Shown here one piece after another: positions 48,601 to 60,900 of a DNA stretch of 64,000 nt. Below the pieces are notes generated by a model that saw only the letters and a program-made list of their open reading frames with translations, had not been told where the DNA came from and made no database searches. The stretch is taken from positions 6,759,901 to 6,823,900 of the forward strand of contig OX359196.1 of the NCBI GenBank assembly GCA_947172415.1. The letters run 5' to 3'. Source of the stretch: Chondrosia reniformis (Eukaryota; Porifera; Demospongiae; Chondrillida; Chondrillidae). Position numbers and translations under genes: made by a program. How positions within the stretch are numbered: position 1 is the stretch's first letter; each line of letters opens with the position of its first letter.

Positions 48601-48949
48601 AGTAGTCACAGGCCTATTTCTGGTTAACTGTATACTTTTAGAGCGTCGAAACATGTTTTGGCTTTTAGAAAATCGTACATAAATGGCTGCCAATAATTGC
48701 TTTGTTGGTGATTTATGAGGTGTTGATTGATAATACATTGGATAGGGCGGCCATTTTTTCCTACCATTCCTATTTAGAGAGTACTACTGTACTCTCTGAT
48801 ATATATGCATGTATGTCTGTACGTGTATGTATTTGCGTGCACACATATATACATACATACATATATACATGTACGTATAAGTATCAATATAACTGTGCAT
48901 ACGTACGATCCAAAGAAAAATTCCAAAATGTACACCTTGGAAAATAACC
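45614..48949 (-). CDS. aGPCR-2 GPS, 7TM domain and tail
   Basis: Exons: 48949-48907 (43 nt, RCTFWNF), 48105-48002 ([13 protein letters not shown]), 47734-47598 (TM1), 46900-46638 (TM2-4), 46558-46492 and 46382-45614 (TM5-7, tail). The GPS H-L-T cleavage triad is intact. The 7TM part is nearly identical to aGPCR-1 at protein and nucleotide level; the last about 90 residues are unrelated to it, Gln/Ser-rich and ending VQVQVEDSL. Confidence 0.92.
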
Positions 48950-51900
48950 CTAAAGAATGATTTATATATAAATATTCATATATCATATATACAATATATA
49001 CATATAGTTAATGGTCTATATATGTATATAGTGTGAAAAAGATAAAAGGCATAGATGTATGCATGAAAAATAGCAACTAAACATTTGTTCTACCTGATCG
49101 TTCATTATTCCCAATGCAATTGTTACAGCCTCCTCCAAATCAGATATTTGTTGTCCATCTCTAATGATAGAAAATGAAACCACTGCACTTCCCACTTCTG
49201 TTTCATTTGAGAAAAGCGGTGTGTTATTTCTTTGTTGGAACAGTGTGGCATCAGTATACAGGGCAGCTGAGACACGGAGTGCAGTACTGTTGGGAATGGC
49301 TGATCCCGGTAGAGCTATGTTGGCTAAGGGAGGCCTCATGTTGGAGTTATTAACAATGCTGTCAGCAATGCTGGACAGGTCTGGTACAAAGGGTGTCTCC
49401 GGATCTACCATTACTGTCTGCACTTGAAGACCAAAGGATTCTCCAACAAACTGTAAAGTCTCATTTTCCACCAATGGAACATTTTTAGTGACAGTCTGAA
49501 GAATATCTAGTAATCTGAGAGATGAAAGATAAGTGCTTGAGTAGATGTATTAATTTTGTAAAACAGGTTCATAAACACACATATCATGAAAATGGATATT
49601 TTCCTTTCAGAAAAAGGGCACATGCCATAGGTAGGTACCTTGATGAGGAATTTGTATTTTGTTGACTTGCTCTAATTGATTCTTGTGGTGCACTAGCCAA
49701 CTGATCTACTGTTCCCAGTATATCTAAGGTCACCTGTAGATTATATATTATATGTAAATAAATATATTGTAGCTAGTATATACATGGCTAAACCATTAGT
49801 AAATAGTAATTGAACAATCTCTTGTAAATATGCAGTAAATGTACAATTATACATAGTGATAATGTCCTGAATTTTTCACAATATGACATATGTACATATG
49901 TCAATATTAGATGAGCTGGATGAATAGGAGGATATAATGATAAAATCTCAAACTTACTCTGTCATCTTCCTGAATTTCTGAGGTAGGAATAACTTCCAAG
50001 AGATCAGCACTCAAAGCAACATCTTCAGTTCTCAGTTCTTCTGTGTTGTCTGTAATTGTTACTAAAGCACTGGCCAACTGAGCTCCACTATCAATCTGAA
50101 AAGTATCAAAGAAAACGGTGTCTTAAAATGTTAACAACTTTCAAGCTTAAAAGCATAACAAAAAACTATTTGAAAATTAACAAATTGCTCCCATAGATAC
50201 ATTTATCCTTTAAATGTCATCATTTAAGAGAAATTGAAGGCAGGAAAAAGGGAGAGAAATTGAATTAACACCATAAAAAGCACATAAAAGAACTTAAAGC
50301 TGCCATTTTACTGGATATATATTTTGGTACACATCCATATGTAAATGCATAATAATTGTGAAGGTATATATACATATGCAATCTTGTATAGATGTATATA
50401 TATATATGTACATAATAACTATTATGAGTTGCCCAAACTGTGACATATGCAATTAATGGAGGAGAACTTAGCTACCAACATATAGGTCAATATAACAACG
50501 GAGACTTTATAAAAATAACTATGGTACGCATATATGAGGGAGTTTTGTAATTTAAATGTTGTAAGAAAAATTAAATTAAACTTTTCTTACATTGACAAGT
50601 TCACACAAAGCTCTAGTCACTCCTGTTAAGTTGCAGTTAAAACATTCTGTATTACTCCATATTGCTCCAGTTGCAAAATCTCCTATGCATTCTCTTGTGG
50701 CTACCAAATCAAGATCTTCAAATGTTGTGGAGCTAATACCACACGGACATGGTTGTCTGGATTCCCCACCTATCTCCGTCTCTGGCCAATAAACACCACC
50801 AATGTTTCCACATGGAATCTCTTCAGCTGGACAACCATCTACATGTATGTATACAGTACATATATGTATCTACCTACGTACGTATATCTATATATACACA
50901 TATAACAATACCACCTGAGTACGTATTCACATATGTAACACAGAGTGCCTTGCATGGATGTACTACTGGCCTTTTCACGAAATGTTTGGTGAAATGCTTT
51001 ATAATAAAGCATACTTTATAGGATTAAAGTACTCAATCCACCCACTTTATGGACAACCTCTACATGTACGTATATATACGTATACTGTATGTACGTATCT
51101 ATCTACCTACATATACATGTCTTGTACATAAACTTACCAAATCTAACTATTTGAGACACTTGAAATGGTTGGTTGATGACTTGAGATGCTTCCTGGACGA
51201 CCTCTCGCAGCGGTGCTGCCAGTAGAGTGGACAACTGGGGGATTTCCGTGGACTGATCTGTGTCAGTGACAGTGGTCACTAGAAGAACATTATCGGGAGC
51301 ATCAGGTAGAGAAGAAACACTTATTATCTCTGATTTCAGAGTACCATTACCACTCTGAAGTGTAAGCTCCATACCAGATAAGAGAGCATTGACCTGAGAT
51401 TAGGATGTATAATCAAGCTAAATAGCTGCATGTACATACATGTATGTACGTATAGCTGTATATATGTATAAATATGTACACACATATACTTTACATTAGT
51501 GTATACTGTATATACCATGTACTATACATAATAATGTATATACAGTACCCACTTCTTCTATAAAACTACTGTTTTCATTTTGCTCTCTTCTCCTTCTACT
51601 GGACAAGTCAACAGTTACTGCCTGCTGAATAAGTCCTTCAAATATAAAGCATATAAATATCAATAAATTATTGACTCTCTCTATATACGTACTGTACTTA
51701 CACATTCCATATTGATATGTACGTACCTTTAATCAAGATCGATGCAGTAGTTGAATTAACTATTTTACTAAATGCTATACTGGTGGCTCTACAGTGGTAG
51801 AATCCTCTGTCATTTGGTTGTATAGAATTGATTGTATACGCTTGACCAAACACATCTAATGGCTTATCATCTTTGTACCACTGAATAAGTGGTTCAGGGT

Positions 51901-54900
51901 TGCCTTCTGCCAAACAAGATAGAGTTACTGAACTAAACAGTGCTACATCTTTGTCTTCTGGACCTTGAGTGATTGTAGGTGGTGTGTTTACAGTGACCTC
52001 TACAATGAAATCAAAATTAATATCCATGATTTCCTTGAATAATGCTATTATTTAGATTATGTGCATATGTATGTACATACAAATAAAATTACAAATTCTA
52101 TTAGATGATCACAGTGTGGTATAGATCAAAATACAGCCTTATAAAGTATATATATGTACAGAACCTCTACAACCTAAAGACATGAGTATAAACTTGTTTA
52201 CCTTCAGAACATGTTTTCCCTGCATAGAATCCACTTGAAGAGTCAGTACATATACAAGTAAAGTCATCAATTCCATCAATACAGCTGCCTCCATTTTGAC
52301 ATGGATCAGAATCACAGTTATTAAAAGCTACAATAACATTTCAAAGGTTCACATGATAATGTACATACGTATATATACAGTATATATATGGATATATAAA
52401 ATAGAGATACAGTACATTCTACAACACCTGTACACATAAGGCATATTCCCTATACTATTGGTAGTTTATATTTACTCTATATAGGAATTTCATTCTGTGA
52501 TCTCACCTTTTAGAAAAAGGTCAAATTGCCACACATTTTGACCAATAATGGGAGCCACAAATCCACTCACTGCTCTACAGGAGTACTGTGCAGCATCACT
52601 TAACTCCAGTCTGGTAAAATATAAGGAGCTCGTTCTACTCAAGATACCACCACCATTTTCAGAATCAGGGGTGGATGTAACTGTCACGCGTGTTCCATCT
52701 CCTTGTAATATAGCTTCATTTCTCAACCATTGTATGGAAGGTTGAGGTAATCCACTAGCCGTGCATTGGAGAGTGATAGTAGATCCTTCTTCCCTTTCCA
52801 GTTGACCATTATGAAAAACAGTATCAACAGCTTCTCTTATAACTGAAATAGTCGGTCTCACTGGAAGAGGGTAATTAAAGCACTAAAACAGTATATGTAT
52901 GTATATACAATACTGTACGAACTATACTGTACGTACTTATCTTTAGGATGGTACATCCTTTGACTTTTGACCATTTAAAAACACAGTTTGGTTTCGTTTC
53001 TAGGTCAAACGTTTCAACCATGGGGATCTTCTTCAGTGACTGATGAAACCAACGAAACAAAACCAAACTGCACTTTTAAACGCTCAAAAGTCGAAGGATG
53101 TACAATCCCAAAGATAAGTTTGACGCAGTTAGAAGGAATCTTCATTCTATCATATACGTACTTGTATGTATGTATGTATACAGTATATATGTGTGCATAA
53201 ATATGATGGATTCATGCTAATTTATAGCGATTGTAATTTATCAGAACTAGCTGATAAACAGGGACCCAGCCCATTTCCAGTGGGAGGGGCCATCTTTACC
53301 AATTGGCATCTGGCCACCATCATCCACAGGACAGCTGTTAATAATCAAAGTGAGAATCAAGTCCAGAAACCTCAAATGCTTAAAATATTTTATACATGCT
53401 CTAACTGACCTACTATATCTACAGTGAATGTGGGAGATGATGTGTTTCCAATCTCATTCATAGCAACACATGAATATTCTCCAGCATCACTTAAGCTGAA
53501 GTTGCTTATCACTAATCTACTTGTTGCAACTCTGTCTTGAACATTTTCAGATGTACTGATATTTAGGATAGAGCTCTCCTTCATCCAGATTATTGACGGA
53601 GGTGGACTGGCAATGGCCTGGCATTCTACAGTCAGCACTTCTCCCTCAACAACATCACGAAACTTAGAAGGTGTCAACAAGAATGTTGGTGGACCTGGTA
53701 TTACATAAGAAATAAATAATTGACCTAATACACATTGTTCCATGCAAAGCAGTTAAACACAATTGACCAGATAGAGGAACTATGCATATATTCATATTCA
53801 AAACAATAATTACACATTTAATTTCTGTGTATGTACATATACATACATGTAAACCTATGAAAAATCTAAGATACCATTTTCCTACATGCCATATGCCTAT
53901 TCTGTAAAAAGAGCCTATAGGGGAACTAAACCTAAAGAGAGCTTTAGATGAAGATACAGGAGTCTTTTCTTCCTTCTTTTCCCTTCTTTCATCTTCTATG
54001 TATAGTATATATTAGTGACACTGTGTAATAAGTATATGTACGTATGTATGTACGTATGTATGACAGAACTATACCCAGTATGGTAATGAAAGCTGATGTG
54101 CTGTCTGGACCAAATCTGTTGGAAACTGAACAGTTGTAGTCTCCCTCATCACTTCCTGCAACTCCAACAACTGTCAATGTACTGACACTATTGTTACTGA
54201 CAATCTCATACTTGTTAGCGATAGTAGAGATCCTTTCCCCTCTAAATCTCCACACAAACACTGGACTAGGGTCCGCCACGGCAGGACATGTTAAAATGAG
54301 ACTTTGACCTTCCACAACAGTTGTGTTCCGCAGAGGAGTGGTTATTTGAGGAGATACTGCATAACAAATGGTTTATGGTTATATATATATATATTGTGGG
54401 ATTAAGGTACCGTATATAGTACATATATGTATATAGTCCTACGTACGTATGTTATGAATATTGCAATAAAGCATAACCAGTGGTATGTAGCTTACCTCCA
54501 GTGACCATGAGGGTAATCTCAGCTGAAGCTGTTCCAACCGCATTGCTAACATCAACACTGTATGTCCCTGCATCTACTCTTCTGGCCCTTTGTATCCTCA
54601 ATGTGAGTCTGTCTTCAGAAAACACATAATTATCTCCTTCACCACTTCCTAAGTCAAATGTGCCACTACTGTTAGTTATCGTCCACACAATGTTGTCAGG
54701 TGTGACTGGAGGCACAGCTTGTGTGATGGAGAAGGAGAGGACTATGGAATCATTTCTACTAACTGAGACAGACGTTCCGTTATTAGAAACTATCCTTGGT
54801 ATTTCTGTGAATGAAACAGTAAACAGTAATAGATAAAACATGCAGTTTAAATATGCTATTACTCTCATTATATACATATACACCTCAGTGAATTTGTAGC

Positions 54901-57900
54901 TTCATTATACACCATAGAAGTGCACATTTTGGACATTGAAGCTTAAAGTCCCTGAAATAAGGATATTCCATAATTAGAACATTTAATTTAGGCGTTGTCA
55001 AGAGTGTCTGGATTATAGGGGTTCCCTTGTATGTGTTTATATGCAGACAAATCATCTTTCACATATATATATGTACACATGCATGCTTAGTGAATTATAC
55101 ACTTTACATAATAAATGCATTATACACACATAATATCCCACCCACTCATATGTTCCCTGAGCAATGAGCTAATGGGAGTAACTACAGTCACACTGTAAAT
55201 TGTATACGTACATTAATTGTAGAATATACCAATTAACCTACTTCTGGATACATTGTTCACTACACCAGCAAAGCTCCAGCTTCCTGGACCAACACTTGTA
55301 GCCGCTCTGACCCTGATCGTACAGTTTGACAGTGAGCTATTATTACCAGTGATGAATAACTGCATGGATGTTGTTATGTTATAGTAGATTTCAGTTGACT
55401 GGCTGTCTGTGGAATAGGCTTTGTGAACCTCATAGTACAGTATGATCCCATTGGGTCTCAGAGGTGGTTCCCAGGTGACAAGAAGAGTATCATTATTCAT
55501 TACTGACAATGACACATTTACAGGAGCTGAGGGAACTATATAGTAAAATACCATGTGGATATAATGAAATGGAGATACGTATATAGAATACATACATACA
55601 TATGTATATCTTACAAATTATAAACCTACCATCTTGGAGGGTTCTGATTTCAGTTGTTGAAGAGTTAGATGAGAAATCATGAATGTTTACTGCTATTACT
55701 GATATCTTATAAACTGAATATGGCTCCAGTCCACTCAAAGTGATGGACTCAGTGGGGCAATCCGGAGGGTAAGAGTCAGAGTACATAGGATGTATTTCAT
55801 ATGTTACATTTGCTGTTTGATAAAATGTTTCATTAACAAGGTTTCTAGTAGAGACACCTCGATATGTAACTTCATAAAAGCTAATACCACCAGCAGTTTG
55901 TAAAGGACTCTGCCATTCTACTTGTAGTGTATTTGCAGTGTTATTCACAACAGTGACATTGATTGGAGGTGAAGGAGCTATTGAAAGAAGTCAGAGTCTA
56001 TATCACACATACATGTCCACAGTTATGAGTACAAGATCACATTTTTCTAACCTCCTGCTAGAGTTCTTCCATTAACAGACCTACTGTAATGATTCAAGCC
56101 AATGTTATTTCCAGCTCTAATATGGAAATTGTAATTCCAACTTGAATTTAAGTTACTCAAGTTAAATGAGGTGTTTCCATTAATTGTAATAGTATTGGAG
56201 AAGGAATCACTCTGGCAGTAATAATATGCAGGGTAATATCCATATCCATATGCATATCTTTGACCTGAATAGTCTACTTGATAGTGAGTAATGATTCCAT
56301 TTGGCTTGTCAGGTGGTTCCCATGTCAGTAGGAGACTAGTGTTGCTAATTGATGATATCTTTAGGAAACGTGGAGCTGATGATGGAACTGTAGTACATGT
56401 AAACATGCAAACATATGCATAACATGTGATATACTGCACATATGTGTAAGCTGCTAATATAATTGCTACTTACCACTTTCAAGTGTTCTACTAAGCACAC
56501 TTGTATATTTGTCTAATACAGAGACTGACATTTCATATTCTGAGTAAGGTTCCAATGAAGTTATTGTATAAACCATGCTGTTAATGTCAACAGTAGTTTC
56601 CGTTACATCATAAAATGATCCACTGACTGAGTTTTCTGAAGATATTCCTCTGTACCTTATTTGGTAATATCTTGTAATGTTAATAAGGTGAACTGAAGAG
56701 TCCCATTCTACTGTTAAGGATGTTGCAGTCTTGTCCAAAACAGTTATGTTGATCAAAGGAAAATAACCTGTACAATGTTACCAACAAGAGGGGTTACAAC
56801 GTTTATATACTACATCCATATGCATGAGATACTGAGATTATTGAACAACAGCAACATGAATTGGTTAGATAGAACGTTTCAACCTGAAGATCTTTATCAG
56901 CAATATCTCAGTAATCTCAATAGCTCAATATGATTGCAACAAATACTCCCTATCAATTCATATGCATCTATACATCACCCATCCATCCATCTATCCATCT
57001 AATTATCTATCTACGTATGTACATGTATGTCTATAATTGTATTTGACTTACTTTCATTGAACATTAAAGTAAAAACTTCAGATGAGGAATTCCCTTCTCC
57101 AACACTTGTCCTAGCAACCACCGTGATGATGTACATTGATAGATAGGTCAAATCTGTTAAGGTTACTTGATTCTTTGTAGTAGTCACTGATTTCACATCT
57201 GAACTGTTTGCTGAAGTATTTAAAGTTGTAGTCATATATTCAACCTTGTAGTCAACAATAATTCCATTAGGATTGAGTGGTAGGTCCCAGAAAACAGATA
57301 GTGTAGTGTTATCTATAGCAGTTGCCCTCACATTCACTGGAGGGGATGGAACTATAGGGAAGATATGGCTGTTAACTATATACGTACACATGCAGTCGAG
57401 AGAGGCTATAGTAGCAGACATACCATCCTCAAGAGTTCTCCTTGTAATGCAAATATAGTTGCTTCTGGTATACACTTCATTCCGTGTATAAACACAAATT
57501 TGATAGTCTGAATATGGTTCTAATCCACTCAGATAAACTGATGTCTCTGTAGCGTTCACCCTTAAAATTACTAAATGGTAGAAAGTATAGTCAACTCTAT
57601 TAGGTGTGGACAGTCCATAATAGCGAATTCCATATTGTATGATAGAACCATGAGGTTGAGGAGGAGGTTGCCATTCAACCAGCAGAGAGGTAGATGTTTT
57701 CTTTTGCACTTGAATTGTTTTTGGAGGTAGTAGATCTGGAAAATATACCGTACATATAAAATACATAAATATTGATCAATGTTGAAAGTCACATTTAAAG
57801 TATGTATAAACTAACAAGTGGTATGAGATATAAAAGGAGTGAATTCTCCAGGACCAATACTTGTAACAGCTCTCACTCTAAAAATGTAGGTTGATGATGG

Positions 57901-60900
57901 AATTAAATTGAAAATATATACATTGGTATGAATTGCAGATATTGATGATATCTGAGAAAATCCATTTTCTTGATCTGTTTCTGCAGTAGTTTCATTGCCA
58001 ACATATTGTACTTCATAATATTGTATAATACCATTTGGTCTAGCTGGTTGATACCACCTGAGGTAAACTGTACCGACTCCATATGAATAAATATATAGAT
58101 TTTGAGGCTCTGACGTAACTGTATATAAAACAAGCAAAAGAAGAAAGAGGAAGTATTATAATACGTATATATATATATAGATCCCATAAGTACATTTGGA
58201 TATATCTACGTATACAGACTATCCAATATATATAAGTGTACATACGTACGTACATCATCACCTTCATACTATATATATGCTCTTATACTTAAAATGGAAC
58301 AGTCAGTATATACATTACAATTGTGTAAGAGACTATATACGTATACTATATTCTCTATGCAATGTACATACATATATGTGAAACTATAGGGGGTATATGT
58401 TGCATTCATAATGAAAAGGTAGGTATATGTATTTGAGCATCAGCAACTCTTATATTCGATAAACAGAGATTGGAGTGTTTCAACCCCTAGCAAGGTGACC
58501 CATTAGGGCCTCTTCTCTTTGCCTCACTATATATCCACTGATCATTAACCTCATATCAGAATTTCGTGTTTTCTTTTTAAATGATGACACACTCAGTGGC
58601 TCTATAAGAAGCATGTCCTGCAGGACCTGGAGTTTGTTGAATAAGAAGCAGCTGCCTTTGGTTTACAGCTTAATCATGCGAAGACAGAGTTGATTTGTGA
58701 AGACCTGGCTGGGTCCTTTTTTTAAAGTCTCTATAACAGTCAGCCCCTGATCTGTGCAAAGTGTCCCCTGATGAAGCTGTTTTACTAGGTTCCCCAATTG
58801 GTTGCCTAAACTGTATTGATGCTGTCATTTCCAGCAAGGTAAAGGACCTTAGAACAATATGAGATACAGATTGCAATACCTTCAGAAGCAGGATGCCCTG
58901 TTGTTACTGAGACATTTCTTTGCCATTCCAAAGATCGTGTACTGCCTCAGAACCACACCAAGCTTCCTGTCTCCTACTACCCGGGCATTTGACCACAAAC
59001 TTCGTTCTGCCTTGTCCAACATTCTTAATGCCAACCTGGATGCTCACTAAACCTGGACCCAAGTCACCCTACTGAACACCTTGGGGGGTCTTGGCATTCG
59101 AAGCTACTCATCTTTTCTCTGTATGCCTTTCTGGCATCTGCTGCTGGGTGCACTGACCTTATTACCCAGATCCTTCTTGACAGGTTAAAGGACATCCCAT
59201 ACTCCTCTGTGGAGGATGTGCTCCAGGAATGGAAGAAAGACCACAGTGGGCTACCACCCAAAGGTCAGCTACATAAGCAGCAGAAAGCCTGGGATGCCCC
59301 ACATGTACAAGGTTATTACCATAATCTGCTCAGCAAGGCTACAAGCCACAAGGAATGAGCCAAATTCCTGGCAAGCACCACAAGGGAATCTGGTGCATGG
59401 CTTAATGCACTTCCTGTTGCATCCCTAGGGCTCCGCCTTGATGACGAGGTTGTCTGGGAGTCCCCCTATATGTGAGCCACACCTATGCCACCATTGTGGT
59501 AAACAAGTGAACAAGTTTGCCACCCATGGCCCCAGCTGCACCAAGAGCCAGGGATGCCTCAATCAACGCCATCGTCAAGACATCTCTGGTTAGAGTGCAG
59601 ATTCTAAGCACCCTGGCACCTGTGGGCCTCAGTAGAACAGATAAGAAGCAACCAGATAGAGTGATCATCATCCCCTGGGAAAGTGGGGGAAATCCCTCAT
59701 TTGGAATGTAACCTGTCCCGACACCTTCGCTGCATCCCATGAGGCAGCAGCTACTAGGGCAGCCGGGGCAGTAGCTGAAGAGGAAGGAGAGGAAGAAGCA
59801 CAAATACAGTGAGTTGGCCAGGACTCTTCATGTGATTCCAGTGGCCATCGAGATAGCTGGAGTCTTCTGCCCTGATGCCTTTAAATTCTTCAATGCCTTA
59901 AGTAGAAGAATCAACACAACCACCAATGATCCCCAGGTCAGATCACACATGATCCAGCAAACTTCAATTGCCTTACAGCGAGGCAATGCTGCCTCAGTGT
60001 TGGGCACTTTCATTCTACCATATAACAGCTACGTATTAGTAATATGTTATATTGTATTAACATTACAATATAACTCCTATATTAATGTTATTTTATTTAT
60101 TTTTGTATAGAATAAGAATATTTTGACAGTTAAAAAATTGTTTCTCAAATATAAGTGTTGCTGATGCTCAATTCATATGTATACGTTTATATATAATTAC
60201 ACTCAAGTACACTACACAGTGAAAGCTACAAATTTAAAGAGATCCAAGTGACCCCTAGGATAATCAGTATTTTAAAGAGTACAAGACTTTAGTCACACTG
60301 TTGCAGGCTTTGAAATCCTCAACTACTGCATAGAGAGTAGTAGTTGATACAGATCATCATGGACATCATATGACATACATATATAAAGGCCTTGATTTTA
60401 TGTCCTTGTGTACAAGTTACAAAATGGTCTCTAACCCTGTTGATTATGCGAATGCATGCAACCAACCGTCGGTATTCTTAGCTCCCTCACAAGGCAAATC
60501 AAATCTGCTGTGGTTATTAGCTGAGACCCCTTTAAGACTGGAACCTTTGTTGATATATGGCATGCAGATGCATCATCTTCAGTCTATACTAAGGTGTGAA
60601 AAGGTAATTGGTCGGTCATGTGTTCTACCTTGCAATTGGATGATCTGTATCAACTACTTCTCTCTATGCAACAGTGTGACTAAAGTCTTGTACTGTTTAA
60701 AATACTGATTATCCTATGGGTCACTTGGATCTCTTTAAATTTGTAACTTGAACTGCATGTGTAGCTAGTACTTGATTGTAATTTTAATATTATATACTAG
60801 TCACTTGGACCTCTTAAATTTGTAACTTGTACTGTGTAGTACTTGATTATATATATATATATATGCATATACGTACGTACATTCTAGGTCTATATATAAT

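Noticed and set aside
58859-60110. Separate small host genes on both strands
   Set aside because: The plus-strand pieces together spell one decayed non-LTR retrotransposon; the minus-strand frames are shadows.
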